A DNA stretch of 64,000 nt from Datura wrightii (lineage: Eukaryota > Streptophyta > Magnoliopsida > Solanales > Solanaceae). Within the stretch, counting starts at the first letter, position 1; the number at the start of each line of letters is the position of its first letter. Below are positions 11,161 through 23,770 of this stretch, one piece after another. Below the pieces are notes generated by a model that saw only the letters and a program-made list of their open reading frames with translations, made no database searches and was not told the origin of the DNA. The position numbers were made by a program, and so were the translations under genes. The stretch is from NCBI GenBank assembly GCA_035772735.1, contig JASDFA010000006.1:31909501-31973500 (forward strand), written 5' to 3'.

Positions 11161-11961
11161 CATGATATCAGTTCAACTTTGCTCTGTATAGATTCATACT
11201 TTAGTTTAAATCAGATTTAGCAGAATTCAGTCTCAGTTATCAGAAGATAGTCAGTATAGTGTATGATATCAGTTACAGCTTCAGTATTCATCATATATAC
11301 AGTATATGACCCTTATGCATTATTCTGAATATGCTTCACTAAATGTTTTTTTACAAAAGAAAGCTTCATGTCAACATATATATATGTATATCTTAGATAG
11401 GGTCATTTTATTTCAGCTCAGTTATATGTTCAGTGATGTACTTAGTTTACCTCTTTCGTGTATACTTTCATATTTTAGTTTATTTATGCTTCCCGCATAC
11501 TCAGTGCATTTAAACTACTGACCGCATACTTTATGTGCTATATGTTTCATGATATAGATTCAAGTTTCCAAACTCAGTCGCGTGGTTAGATACGATCCAT
11601 TCCCATCTTAGCTACTTGGGGTGAGTCCTCATCTATCGAGGATGCGATTTATTTTTTCTATTTCATTATGTTTCAGTTTTCAAACTTTAGGAGTTAGCTG
11701 GGGGGGTTTTCCCAGCAACTCATCAGTGTAGTAGAGGCTTTCAGACTTGTATAGATAGATTCAGCTTTGTATCAGAGTTTTCCTACGTTCATTCTTATGG
11801 ATTTTAATTAGACTCTTTCAGTTAGCTTCCGCTCAGTTATGATTTTGTTAGTTGTTGTTTACTAATGTTATGGTATGATCATGCCATGGGTCGACTTGGA
11901 GCCTCTCGTAATTTCTTGTCCCGTGTCTCGATTGAGGCCTATGTTCGAGTCATGACAAACT

Positions 11962-11973
11962 TGGTATCAGAGC
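11962..11973 (+). other. E2 primer-binding site
   Basis: TGGTATCAGAGC lies four bases after the LTR end. It is complementary to the 3' end of plant initiator tRNA-Met, which primes minus-strand synthesis in many plant LTR retrotransposons. Confidence 0.92.
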
Positions 11974-12172
11974 AAAGGTTTAGAGTGTCCTAGGGTGCCT
12001 TAAGCCGCGTTAAGTAGAGTCTTTTTCATGGGTGTGAAGCGCGCCACACTTATGACGAAGAGGCTATGAGACATTTTAGGAATGTTTCCTTTTCTTTATG
12101 ATTCTTATCGTTCGTAGAGTATGAAACTCTAACAGTTCCTCTCCTAGATCATGCTTTACGCACTCGCAGATA

Positions 12173-13385
12173 ATGCCTTCCAGAAAAGTGAAAGGAAGAA
12201 GAAATGGTAATGGGCGCCATCAAGCCCCACTAGCCCCAGCGAGCTCGATGGACGATCATGTTACTCATGCCAAGTTCCGGGCAGCCTTTCATATGTTGGC
12301 GCAGGACATGACCGCCCAGATTAATCAGTAAGCGATGGCTCATGCTCCCCAAAATGGGAACGTGGTGGTAGCTAGGGTAAAAGACTTTCTCAGAATGAAT
12401 CCATCTAAATTCTTAGGGTCAAAGGTGGATGAGGACCTGTACGATTTCTTAGAGAAGATCTAGAAAAACACCCAAATTATAGGGGTGACGAAAACGGAGA
12501 GCGCAGACTTAGCTTCCTACCAGCTGGAAGGAGTCGCTCACATATTGTTTTGTCAGTGGAGAGATAGTCAAGGAGTTATAGTATCCCCCATGGGTTGGGA
12601 TGCGTTTATGACTGTGTTCCTAGACAGGTTTTTCCCTACGGAGTTGAGAAAGGCAAAGGCGGCAAAGTTCATCAACTTGATATAGAACAACATGACTGTC
12701 CAGGAGTATGCATTGGAGTTTACCCAGTTTTCCAAGTAAGCACCAGAGCTGGTAGCCGGCCAGAGGGCTTGTGTGAGCAGGTTCGTGAACAGAGTGTCAG
12801 AATCCTTGGTCAAAGAGTGTAGGACCGTCATGTTGCACAAGGACATAGATATTCCACATTTGGTGATTTTCGCTCAATAAATAGAAGCGGAACAGGTGAA
12901 GGAAAAAGAGAGAGAGGCTAAGAGGGATAGGACAGGAGAGTCAGAGTTGTCCCCTCAAAGGCCAAGTAGTGGACACCGCTCATGCTCCAAATAGAGATCA
13001 TCAGCCCCAACACCTTCGATAGCTAGTTTTCCACATAGACCTAGGGTTAGGGAGATTACTTATCCAGCTTGTAAGAGCTGTGGGGAGCACCATTTGGGAG
13101 AATGCATGGCTGGCTTTGCTTGTTTTTGGTACGGCAAGTTGGGTCACAAGCACCAAGATTGTGTAGAAACTAAGCGGGGAGAGAGTAAATCCTCAGCCAC
13201 CTCTTCAGTAACTCTTGTGAACCACCCATTTCAGCAGGGGGCATCATCTAGTACAGGCGGTAGACAGCGTCAAAATTTCTCATTCGCCTTGGCAACACAT
13301 TAGGATAAAGGCAAGTCGCTAGAAGTAGTCACAGGTATGTTATGAATTTCTCGTGTTACTCTTTGCATGTTACTAGCACCAGAAC
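12173..13385 (+). pseudogene. E2 gag relic
   Basis: Gag forms the virus-like particle that packages element RNA. The start ATGCCTTCCAGAAAAG at 12173 corresponds to the MP-(P/S)-R start common in this group. The capsid core is readable around 12485-12900: DLASYQLEGVAHILF, WDAFMTVFLDRFFP, then KAAKFINL. A zinc knuckle lies near 13069-13165, where the motif CFWYGKLGHKHQDC has Tyr for the second Cys. Internal stops occur near 12328, 12462, 12684, 12738, 12879, 12990 and 13301. At about 13335-13389 the gag/protease junction is recognisable, but the protease Asp position reads Ala (LLAPE), and homology ends there. Confidence 0.85.
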
Positions 13386-14348
13386 CTCAGTATTGAATAA
13401 AAACTCTTATGATGTTTTTTGAGAAGAGATTATCGACGTATGGTGTGAAATAGCTGTGAGTATGAGGTTTACAGTGAATGCTAGAGGTAGAGGAGAGGTA
13501 AAGAGTTAGTGGTTTAGCCTCAACTTTAAGAGAGATTCAGGAGCCTTAGAATGATGGCTTTAAGCTAAGGAGGAGATGGTGCTTCAATGAGATAAGTCAA
13601 ATATTGAGTGTAGTAGTAAGGGAATCCTAACCCTAACAACCATGGTATGCCAATCCCTTCAGATTCGGATAGTTTCTCCTATGTTTCAGTTAACGCTCTA
13701 CCCCTTCTAAAGTGCAGACTTCTAGAGTTTCTATTTGACTGCTTTAGATAGCGATGCTAGTCTCACCCTATGAATCCTTAAGTCTCAGCTTCATGTCATA
13801 AACTAGTTATGCATGTTGACTCATGTCCTCCAATATGCTCAGCTCAAACTCAATCCTTCGAAGTTGCTTTACTAGCTCAGCAGATCAAGTTACCTCTTGC
13901 ATGTGCTCAGTTTTAGATGCTATGAATGATTCGTGCTTATGAGTCCCTTACTTTCAGTCAAACCAAATACCATGATTTCTAGTTCAGTATTAGGAAGCAG
14001 GTTGAGAACAATATCTCAATCCTTACCAACTCAATCCTAATATGAGGAAAGAGTTCCTCTCCAGTACTCTATCTAGTTCCATGTCAGTTTCATGTCTTTC
14101 AGTCCCACTCACGTCTTAGCATGCATGTATGATTCAGAAACTCAGTTCAGAGATGTAGTTCAGCTTGAAGTCAGATACTCCATTAGCATTCATCCCTTAG
14201 TATTCAGTTCTAGGGATTACAGCTCTTTCCTTAGCCTCTCAGCTCAGTCACTCCATTAGCTTTTAGCGTCGAATGTTCAATAATTGGGATGGAAGTTCTT
14301 TTCTGCAGCTTTTCAGTATGTTTACGCACATTCAAGGATGAATGGTCC
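13386..14348 (+). other. E2 non-coding interior in place of pol
   Basis: I see no protein domain, stable long frame or RNA gene in this segment. It is moderately AT-rich with many CTCAG and CAGTT words. It ends directly at the polypurine tract, so it behaves as part of the element rather than a later insertion. A normal gypsy pol would need about 3.5 kb here. Confidence 0.6.
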
Positions 14349-14362
14349 CAAGGGGGAGATAT
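14349..14362 (+). other. E2 polypurine tract
   Basis: AAGGGGGAGATAT directly precedes the TGTAACAC that opens the 3' LTR. Confidence 0.85.
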
Positions 14363-16082
14363 TGTAACACCCCAAAATTCTCTAAGACTAGACCCAAAAC
14401 TTGTGAGTTGAGATATTTCAATGCCCCAGACTTTTGAGCTAAGTTTGGAACTGTTCTAGGTGTATGGATAGGTCCGAGCCTAAAAAATTCTATGGATACT
14501 ATATTTTTAATATCAATCCTCAAGTGTTAGAAGTACAATGGATACAAATTAAGTTCATAAGGAACTTCTAGCACAAAGTTGAGTTGAGAGCCTTCTTACT
14601 GATTGAGTTTCCATACAAGTTTTAGAAAGGGTCAACTTGTAATGACTATAGATCCCATTTTACAAAGCCTTTTTGGGTTATTAAATATATCAAATTGAAT
14701 CTCTTTGAGTCTTCTTTCCAACGCATCTGACCTTGCATCAATCGAGTTTAGAGTAAAAAGTTATGAGCAATTTAGTGAAACTGCACCAGCATCACAGAAT
14801 GATTCGTTAGATGACCCGTTAAGTGGAAAAAATTGCTGGAAAAACATCAGTTTAGGAGGGGACTTCATGACTGCTCAAGTGACCCGTTAAGTCACCTCAC
14901 GACTTGTTAAGTGACTCATTAAGTGGCAAAATTTCATGGAAATTCCAGTGCACTTCACAGATTGGACTCACGACTCGTCCAGTACCTCACGAGTCGTGAT
15001 GTCCCTCGTGAGGACTGGCAGGGTCCTTTTTCTTGCGAAATTTCAAGAGTGTTTTCGTAAAATCCTAAGCTTCTAACTCTTAAGTGACGTCATTGTGGGT
15101 ACCATATGGGATGAATTTAATAGTCCTTCCTAGCTAATCCTTCATTCCACCCAAAAACCTCTCATAAGCTCTTCTTCCTCTTGTCTCTCAAGACTCAAGG
15201 ATCATTTAGGGCTTCTTCAAGGGCTTCAAGGTTCAGGTTCAAGTGGGGAATTCCTTCTAATCAGATATGTGGGACTTCTACAAGGATCTTCATCCATCCT
15301 TGTGTCCCAATTTTTTATACTAAAATTCAAATTTCTTGATTTTCTAGAAAAGCATGTTTTAGGGTTCGATTTATCGATGAATTCTCATAGGACTCCTATG
15401 AATTCTTTGACCCGTCATGATTGATAGTCATGTATGCTTACAAAATTACTTTCAAGATCTCGAATTATGTACTTGATATGGGAATAGCATGATTATAGAA
15501 TTTTCACCATGAGTTAACCTAGAATTTCAAATGGGTTTTTGTTAATTATTCACATGCTCTTACCATGAACTCATTATATATGTTTAAAGCATGAGCCGAT
15601 CATAAGGGTTTTCTGTAAATCTAGAATATATGATTTAATAGATGTATTGAGGTATGACTGGAACTTATTGGATTGGGTGGATTTGAAACATGTATATGCC
15701 TTCACTATGATTCAGACCTATGGGCTTCTTTATAGTAGAAAGTAGCCTTGATTAGATATTAAATGAATTCAGTATGATGTAATTAGTTGAATGCTCATGT
15801 CTCTGATTAGCTGAAGTAACTTAGACTAGATGAATGACGTTAGACTAGTGTCCTCCATGTTCTAGTTTATTGGGTCTCTCCATTGCCCAGAATGTTTCTC
15901 TCAGTCAGTCAGAATGTTTCCCTCAGTCTAGTTAGGGATTCTCCAGAGTAGATAATGTCTCCCTTAGCTCAGTCAAGGATTCTCATTAGCAAAGAAGGTC
16001 TCCCTTAGCTCAGTCAAGGATTCTCGTTAGCAGAGAATGTTTCCTTTAGCTTAGTCAGGGATTCTCACTAGTAGAGAATGTT
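14363..16082 (+). repeat. E2 3' LTR, truncated
   Basis: It begins TGTAACACCCC and follows the 5' LTR, but lacks about 214 bases at around 15713. It stops at about 16082, inside the 41-bp minisatellite, where unrelated sequence starts (TGTTGTAGGCC). The terminal roughly 800 bases seen in the 5' copy are missing, so no target-site duplication can be checked on this side. Confidence 0.85.
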
Positions 16083-16439
16083 TGTTGTAGGCCTAGAACT
16101 CATTATGCAAGGTGAATTTGCGTTTGGACAGAGTTTGGCAGTGTAATTTAACAAAAAACAGAGAAAACCCACGCTATCTCTCTTTACTATCGAGGGGGAA
16201 ATGTTTTAATGAAGCCTTCAATCAATTGATCTCATATATATATATATATAAGTTGGGTGGTGGCCTAGGGTGCACGGCGCCCCGCCCATAGCGCTGGCCA
16301 TAGCGCCTAGCCACCATCCCTGGCCTCCTATTCGCTCAATGCCATGCTCGTATATTCATCCCCCAAGCCCTTCCTCGCATGTGTCGTACTCCGAAACACT
16401 CCACATTTATAAGCACGTGTCCATTAAACGATAGAAACT
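16083..16439. other. Unclassified segment between E2 and E3
   Basis: I see no gene. It contains a short (AT)n run near 16231-16250 and a GC-rich patch (16270-16320) with repeated CATAGCGC and GGCGCC words. The start TGTTGTAGG has the look of an LTR end. I infer a fragment of another transposon left between two truncated LTRs. Confidence 0.3.
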
Positions 16440-16983
16440 TATGGGGTGTAAAAAATCCCCCTTTATAGAACCTAAAATGACCGGTTTAGGAGTTAGAAGC
16501 ATAGGAAGTTATGAAACTACCCCTTGAAAAATGGACTGAAATTCTATCGTCCAGTCCTAACGAGTCATACCACCATTTTTCCTATCATCCCATGACCCGT
16601 GGTCTGAACTCGTGGCCACTGTGTGACTTGAACACTTGCTGAAACTCCTACCATGGACTGTCAAGATGAGTCATTCTTTGATACCACAATTTGTGGCTTT
16701 TACTCATGGTTCTTGGGAGGAAAATGTAAAGTTGCGAGACTTTTGCTAGACAACTCAAGACGAGATAGACCACAGCTCGTTGCCTCATCCCACAACTCGC
16801 GGTCTGATTCATGGTGACTAGGAACATGGGATATCTCTTAAACTTCTCACCATGAGTCTTCCCATGACTCGTGGTCTCACACCATGACTCGTGGTTTGAG
16901 TCGTTCTGAGGATGAAGTTCACTTCCTACTGAATTTTTACTTTATATCTAGGATCTGATCTTAGGGATTTTTTGGGTATTTCA
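16440..16983 (-). repeat. E3 3' LTR, partial
   Basis: Its right edge is at 16983, where the minus strand reads TGAAATACCC just after a polypurine tract. The stretch TTTAGGAGTTAGAAGCATAG and its neighbours match the right LTR at about 23663-23690. The interior holds the CGTGGTC and CGAGTC words common to LTRs in this window. Its left limit (about 16440) is where similarity to the other LTR fades. Confidence 0.75.
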
Positions 16984-16999
16984 TTATCTCCCTCTTGGG
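16984..16999 (-). other. E3 polypurine tract
   Basis: The minus strand reads CCCAAGAGGGAGATAA immediately before the LTR start, the expected plus-strand primer. Confidence 0.8.
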
Positions 17000-17189
17000 A
17001 TCATTCGTCCTTGAATGAATACTAAAATTGGACTGATATCTATCTAACTGGGAGTACAACTTAACTAAATTCGTGGAACATGCAAGCATAATAAGGATTT
17101 CAATGATAGCTGATGGAACTTGAGACTGATAAGAATATTGCTAGGTAAATATGTTACCTCAAAATGACTGTGAACTAGTAGGTAAACAA

Positions 17190-18520
17190 TGAGAGTACTT
17201 GGCCATCATATTTGCTTTTGCTTCCCAAGTAGCTCCTCAACCAGTTGATTCCTCCATAGGACTTTCACAGAAGCGACTTCTTTGTTCCTCAACTTTTGAA
17301 CCTGACGGTCTAGAACCTCAACAAAAACCTCTTCATAAGATAAGTTTTCCTTTACCTCAACATTCCCTGTAGGCATGATGTATGAGGCATCACCCATATA
17401 CTTCTTAAGCATGAAAATGTGAATGACTGGATGAATTGCTGTTAGATCGGCTAACAACTCCAACTCGTAGGCTACCTTGCCAATTCTCTTCGAAATTTGA
17501 CATGGACTAATCTGGCAGGGTGGCTAATATTCCTTTTCTTCCTAAATCTTATAACACCCTTCATGGGTAAAACCTTCAGATAAACCCAATCATTTACTGG
17601 AAACTCTGAGTTGTTGCGCCTAACATTAGCATAAGACTTTTGGCGACTCTATGAAATCTTCAACCTTTCCTAAATGGTCCTAACTTTGTCCATGGATTGT
17701 TGCACTAAATCTTGCCCTATCAACTCTACTTCACCAACTTTGAGCTAACTCAGCAGAGATCTGCATCTCCACCCATAGAAAGCCTCATACGGAGCCATTT
17801 GAATACTAGAGTGATACTATTGTTAAATGCGAATTGTATAAGAGGCAAATGGTCATCCCAATTCCCCTTGAAATTAATAGCAAGCCCTTACTATATCTTT
17901 CAGGGTTTGAATAGTACACGCTGCCTGATTATCTGCCTGCGGATGAAGAAATGTATTGAGGTTCACCTTTAAACCCAAAACTCTCTAGAATGACTTCCAA
18001 AACTAGGCGGTGAACTGAGAACCCCTATTAGAGATAATGGATAATGGAAATCCATTAAGTCTGACTACATCACGGATGTACAGTCTAGCATAGTCCTCGA
18101 TGGAATTCATAGTATTTATCGGTTATAAAATGAGCCGACTTGGTCATTCGATCTACCATTACCTAAATGGAGTCATGTTGCTTGCGTGATCGCTGTTAAT
18201 CGGTGATAAAATCCATATTGATCATCTCCCACTTCCACTTGGGGAGTGCTATATTCTGAGCCACACTACATGGCATCTGGTGCTCTACCTTAACTTGTTG
18301 ACAATTTAGATATTTAGAAATAAAGTCCGCAATATCTCTCTTTATACCACTCCACTAATAGACTTCCCGCAGACCATGGTACATTTTCGTGGAACCTGGG
18401 TGAATCAAATACTTGGAGTTGTGTGCCTATGCCATAATCCTACCTCTAAGAACATCTATGTTCGGAATATATAACCTTCCTTGATATCTTAAGACACCAT
18501 CTCCCCCTTGTGTGAAAACT
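17190..18520 (-). pseudogene. E3 integrase and chromodomain remnant
   Basis: The minus strand encodes an integrase N-terminal zinc region around 18330-18430 (HNSKYLIHPGSTKMY), a core region with many stops and frameshifts, and a clear C-terminal frame at 17206-17463. That frame runs from ADLTAIHPVIHIFMLKKYMGD through LSYEEVFVEVLDRQVQKL to RNKEVASVKVLWRNQ, the chromodomain-like tail of Tekay/Del elements. A shift near its end replaces the usual ATWE motif. Confidence 0.82.
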
Positions 18521-20120
18521 AGTACCTTCTGCTTGTGGACATCTTTCTTTAGCTGGAGCAAGAGGGGATCTCTATCCTATTTTTCCTTAACTTCTAACAC
18601 TAAATATGACTCGGACCCATTTTGAACAAGCACACCACCTTCTTTGGAGTCTAGGAGATGAACTCCTAGGCATGAGAGTCTATGCACGTGCTTAGCTAAT
18701 TCTCTCTTCTCTTCCTCTACATGAGTTGTACTTCCCATAGATAATCTGCTAAATGCATCAGCAACTATGTTTGCTTTACTCGGATGGTAGAGAATACTCA
18801 TTTCATAATCTTTAAGAAACTCAAGCCATCTCCTCTATCTGATATTCAACTCTTTCTGGCTGAAACCATAATGAAGACTCTTATGGTCTGTGACCATAGA
18901 GATAATTACACCAAATGTTTAATGCAAACACTACCACTGCCAACTTGATATTATGAGTCAGATAATTCTTCTCATGGACCTTACGTTTTCTGGAAGCATA
19001 AGCTATAACCTTATTGCTCTACATCAATACACAATCGGATCCTACTTTGGATGCATCACAATACACTACAAAACCATCTGTACCCTCTGGTAGGGTCAAT
19101 AATGGAGCATTAGTTAAATGAGTTTTCAATTCCTAAAAGCTTTTCTCCCAAGACTCAAACCATTGAAATTTAACCTTCTTCAGAGTTAACTTAGTCAACG
19201 GAGTAACAATAATTGAAAATCTCTCTACAAACCTTCTGTAAGGCTACTAGACCTAAGAAACTTCTTATGTCAGTTGGGTTTGTGGGTTTGGGCCAACTTT
19301 TTACTGCCTCAATATTCTAGGAGTCAACCTGGATACCCTTGTTGGAGACTATGTGGTCTAGGAATGCCACTGACTTCAACCAAAATTTGCACTTAGAAAA
19401 CTTGGTGAATAGATCATGGTCCTTAAGTGTCTGATGGACTATTCTGAAGTAACTAGCATTATCTTCCTCACTTTTGGAGTAAACTACGATGTCGTCGATG
19501 AACACAATATCAAACATATCTAGATATTTCTTAAACACTCTGTTCATGAGGTCTATGAATACTGCCGGAGTGTTATTCAACCCAAAGGACATAACAAGGA
19601 ACTCAAAATGACCATAACGGGTCCTAAAAGTTGTTTTTGAAATATCACTTTCCTTGATTTTCAACTGATGATAGCCTAATATAAGGTCTATTTTTAAGAA
19701 ACAAACGACACTCTAAAGTTGATCGAACAAGTCATCAATTTTAAGAAGGGGATACTTATTCTTAATAGTGACTTCGTTCAATTGAAAACAGTCGATACAC
19801 ATTCTAATAGTACCATCTTTTTATGCACGAAGAAAACTTGAGCGCCCCAAGGTAAAATGTTGGGGCGAATGAAACCTTTATCAAGAAGATCTCTTAATTT
19901 CTCCTTTAACTTAGCTAGGGCCATTCTATACGGTAGAATAGAGATAGGCTAAGTGTCAGGAAGAACATCTATTTTGAAATCTATTTTCCTAGCGGGAGGG
20001 ACTACGGGAAGATAATCTACAAAGACCTCTGGAAACTCATTCACAATTGGAACTGACTAAACGGGTGGTGACTCAACACTTGAGTCTCTAACTCTTACCA
20101 AATGTAGATCCACTCTTTAG
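18521..20120 (-). pseudogene. E3 reverse transcriptase and RNase H remnant
   Basis: The best preserved part is 19317-19664 on the minus strand: FRTRYGHFEFLVMSFGLNN, then the palm motif VFIDDIVVYS with both catalytic aspartates (GACGAC, complement of 19491-19496). FSKCKFWLKSVAFLDHIVS follows. The RNase H start VVYCDASK at about 19050-19080 keeps its Asp. Near 18720-18800 the frame LYHPSKANIVADAFSRLS matches the RNase H end. Stops and frameshifts separate these blocks, so no product is expected. Confidence 0.86.
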
Positions 20121-21837
20121 AAATTAACTTTCTGGTCTTATAATATGAAATGAAATGACCCTTAGGCATAACAAGAATACCTTCCCAAAGTAGGATTGGC
20201 TCATATGGAAATCGGAACTCTACTACTCGGGTCCTACAATTAACTTAATATATGAGTACAACGAATCCATGCCTATAATAATATTAATACACACCATTTC
20301 TAACTCTACTAAGTCAACTATGGTGTCTTTTTGATGGACTGAAATGGTGCAATCCCTGTAGATTCTTTTTGCTCAAATTGGCTCACTGACCATAGTAGAA
20401 ACACTAAAAGACTCTAAGAGTTGTTCTGGGTAAATCCCAAACTTTATGGCTACATAAGGAGTCACAAAGGATAAAGTAACGCCTGGAATAGGTAAAGCAT
20501 GTAGATCAATAAAAAGGATTTTTAACATACCAATGATAATATATGGAGAGTTCTCCTAATCTTGGTGGCTAGATATGGCATATAGACGGTTTTAACCTCT
20601 GCTTGTCCCTGAAGTGGTACCTTTTTGGACAACCCTGCCTACTGGAGTAGTAGATTGGGCCCTGTTTCCCTTATTTCCCTACCAAGCAGATAGACAATCC
20701 CTCAAGAAGTGGCCCTATTGGCCGCACTCATAACATCTATCTTTATCTAAGCAACACTCACCCAAATGGCTCCTTCCACATTTGCCGCAAGGTAGATATC
20801 GAGAGGTTCCCTATACTTTACTACCCTACAGCTGAGAACTCTAATCATTTTGAAACCTCTGATCATTTCTATTGCTCGAAGCTGGTGCACTAGTGACTAA
20901 CAGTGCAAGTCCGAGGACCTCTTCTCAAAGAAGGACCTGTTACCATTTCCGTTCCTCTGCTAAGTAGTCTCATGCCTGGCTAACTTTTCCTTTGCTCTGG
21001 AGCTCCTTTGTGTATTTATACTTATCCTCCTCTAGTTGTTGTGCATACACCATAAGCCTGGAGATATCCATATCATTGATCAATAGTGTGCCCTTACATT
21101 CCTTCTTCACATGCTTGCCCAACCCAACCATAAATTTCCTTATTTTGGATTTCATATCCAGTGTTATCTCCAGAGCAGACCTATATAGTTGGGTGAACAT
21201 AACACCATACTCCTTCATGCTCATGGTATGCTTTAAGTTCATGAACTCTTCTGCCTTAGCCTCTCTTAATTCCTGAGGAAAGAAGTAGTTCAAGAATGCC
21301 TCCTCAAAACTATCCCAGACTACTAGAGCTGCATTCTCACCATGACCCTGCTCCCACTTGTCGTACCACACATTCACAACATCCTTAAGATGATAACAAG
21401 AAAATTGAATTGCTTCTTTTTTGGTCGCGAGCATCACCCTCAAGATTTTTTGGATTTTATCGATAAAGTTCTAAGGGTCCTCATCAATCTTAAAACCTTT
21501 AAACATTGGCAGGTTCATCCTCAGAAACTCTCTAATCCACAATGCTCCTGATGAGTCAGACACGCTGAAACTAGTGGTTGTTGAGCCTGGCAGCCTAATT
21601 GAGCAGCAACCAACTGAGTAAGCATTTAGATAGCCCCTCTAAACTCTGCCTCTGAAGTGCCAACACGGGGAGGCTGAGGAAGGTGCTTTTGGAGCTCTCA
21701 TATTAGTATGTTATATTCGAGCGTGCTCTATTTCTGGTGTGCATCCTAGTCTGTGGAGTAAAATTAGTTGTGTTGTTTCCAGTGGAAACCTCAGTACTAA
21801 CAATGTTCCTTTGATTGGTGGTACATTTTGGAGGCAT
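20121..21837 (-). pseudogene. E3 gag and protease remnant
   Basis: The minus-strand start ATGCCTCCAAAATGTACC at 21837 matches the usual MPP start of this group. The capsid domain is open over 20970-21443: FSCYHLKDVVNVWYDKW, WDSFEEAFLNYFFPQEL, KAEEFMNLKHTMSMKEY and KSKIRKFMVGLGKHV. A zinc knuckle of the form CYECGQ.GHFLRDC lies near 20690-20750, with a stop inside it. The protease part (20180-20600) is too broken to place its active site with confidence. Confidence 0.84.
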
Positions 21838-22037
21838 GATCTGAAATATGTGAATGGACGAGTTAGGACAAAATCTTTATAGAGTTAAACTCTATCGCAT
21901 GAACTAGAGTATGAAAGAAGGGAGGTATTTCCTATTACCTTATAGCATCCCTATTATAAGTGTGATGCGCCTCAGACCTATAAGAAGGACTCTACTAGAC
22001 GTGAATTCATAGATATCTTAGGACTCTTTAACCTAGA

Positions 22038-22049
22038 GCATTGATACCA
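22038..22049 (-). other. E3 primer-binding site, mutated
   Basis: The minus strand reads TGGTATCAATGC, two changes from the initiator tRNA-Met complement TGGTATCAGAGC. It sits next to the LTR edge. Confidence 0.8.
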
Positions 22050-22053
22050 AGTT

Positions 22054-23770
22054 TTTCACATCCCGAGTCTACACCCTAGGCATGGTCGGCACTCAGACCA
22101 CTAAGGGTCCAAGAGAATCCTAAGCCTGGGTTACTATTAGCTAAGAAGACGATAAAAATATGTGGAAGCAATAACTATAATGAGCTCAATAGATAAATTC
22201 AATAACTGCAACTGAAAATAATGTTAGTAAATAGCATTGCACAACGCTCTAACTAATTTATGAAGTCTCTAAGTCTGAAAATCGGGTGCCTGAACTAAGT
22301 TCTCATGGCTACCTCAAGTTCTACTAAAACAAAACTAAAACAAAACTATACTGGAGTCCTCCAAAGGGTAGGACGCCTCACCAAAGCTGGATGGAGAAGA
22401 TCCTATTGATGCGTCTGTTGATGGTCTTGTCTGTCTGAATCTGCATCGTAGTAGGACACAACATCAAATGGCATCAGTATGATTGAATGTACGATATGTA
22501 AAATAGCTTAATGAAACAACATACATATAAGAATCTCTTAACTGAATGAGTAAACTGACAAAATTTGACAGATAAAAGTTGTGTAAACAATTATGAATTT
22601 AAAACTATGCATCAACTAAGCTCTGATATGAATATATACATATATATGTGTGTGTGTGTGTGTGTCTTAGTTGGGAGTTTCTCTTATCCGATATACATCA
22701 TGAATGAGCGCATGATGTCTAACCTCTGACCCGATTGGGAGAGCTGTCCAAAGCCTTGCTAGGGTAGAGGTTGAACTAAACTATGGATCCATCCCAAACC
22801 CTTACCATGGGCTATCTGAGGAGTCACTCGAAATAATGACATGATCTTAACCTATGCTAGCTATGTAGTTCTAGGACTTCGGGTTATATGAACCCTTCAC
22901 CTATCTCAATGCTAAATAATCCTCCCCAAAACTATGCTCATATAAGTATGCCTATCTGAGGTAGCTAAAAACATCTATTATAAAGTTTTTTAGCTATCAA
23001 TTATAATAGATGGTTTAAAACTCTGATAAGCCTCAGTGCTCAACAATCTGTATAAAACTAGCGAGCTTCTATGCACCAAACTATATGTTTAAAAAATAAG
23101 ACTTTACTTTATTTTTTGAAAATCATGGTATAAGTTGAACTAGATATCTGAAATCCTATCATGAAAACTCTCTGCAATATGTTATTTCTCTAGTTATGAA
23201 AAAATGCATATATCTAATAATAAATAGCTTTTCAAAAACGTCACTTTTCATGCAACTGGGTTCATGGGATAGAATGATATGAACCATCATCAACAATCAA
23301 GAGAGTAAGGATATAGTACAGTATAATGAAGAATTCAATAATATACAACTCAATTTGTAGGGAGAAAGGTCAAATTATAGAATTGGGCAAAAACCCTAGC
23401 TCTAAACTTCTCTAACATCTTACTAGAGATGTAGGGCATGAGGAAAAATAGAGTTCCTCACTATGAATAGCCTTACATACCTGGACTTATTAACTCTTGA
23501 CTAGTACTTGAGAATCCAAGGGTTGAAGATGAAGAACTCTAGCTTTCTTGAGAGCTTGAGAGCTAATCTTTCTTTGAATATTCGATGTTATACAGGGGAT
23601 GGGAGAGTAGTCCATTAAAACCCTTTAATTCTCCTTTAAATAGAACCCAAAACAACTTGGTTTAGGAGTCAAAGCATAGGAAGTTATGAAACTACCCTTG
23701 GAAAAATACATTGAAATTTTATTGTCCAATCCCAATGAGTCATGGCACGAGTCTTCCTATCATCCCAAAC
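22054..23770 (-). repeat. E3 5' LTR, truncated
   Basis: Its inner edge at about 22054 has TTTCACATCC where related LTRs have TGTCAC, so the terminal G is mutated. It contains a (TG)n run near 22647-22665. It matches the left LTR up to about 23770, then changes abruptly into sequence related to the E4 LTR. The outer part (U3 start) is missing. Confidence 0.8.

Larger units (their letters stand above)
9052..11957 (+). repeat. E2 5' LTR (2906 bp)
   Basis: It starts TGTAACACCCC and ends CATGACA, immediately before the AAAC and primer-binding site. It contains a hairpin-rich duplicated segment at 9481-9605, an AT-rich middle, and a 41-bp minisatellite at 10854-11160. Compared with the right LTR it has about 214 extra bases (around 10482-10695). 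Confidence 0.9.
9052..16082 (+). mobile_element. E2: gypsy-type LTR element with gag relic only, no pol
   Basis: Direct repeats begin TGTAACACCCC at 9052 and 14363. A primer-binding site follows the left LTR and a polypurine tract precedes the right one. Between them lie a degenerate gag and about 1 kb of non-coding DNA. RT, RNase H and integrase are absent. The first 200 bases of the two LTRs differ by roughly 8 percent by eye, making this an old insertion. The right LTR is cut at about 16082. It may be a deletion derivative or a gag-only non-autonomous family of the kind described as TR-GAG. Confidence 0.85.
16440..23770 (-). mobile_element. E3: degenerate Ty3/gypsy (Tekay-like) element, minus strand
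   Basis: Read on the minus strand this runs 5' LTR (right), primer-binding site, gag, protease, RT, RNase H, integrase, chromodomain, polypurine tract and a partial 3' LTR (left). The two LTRs share sequence between 16440-16600 and 23600-23770. Both are incomplete: the left lacks its distal part and the right is cut at about 23770. Frames are heavily broken, although some catalytic residues persist. Confidence 0.88.
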
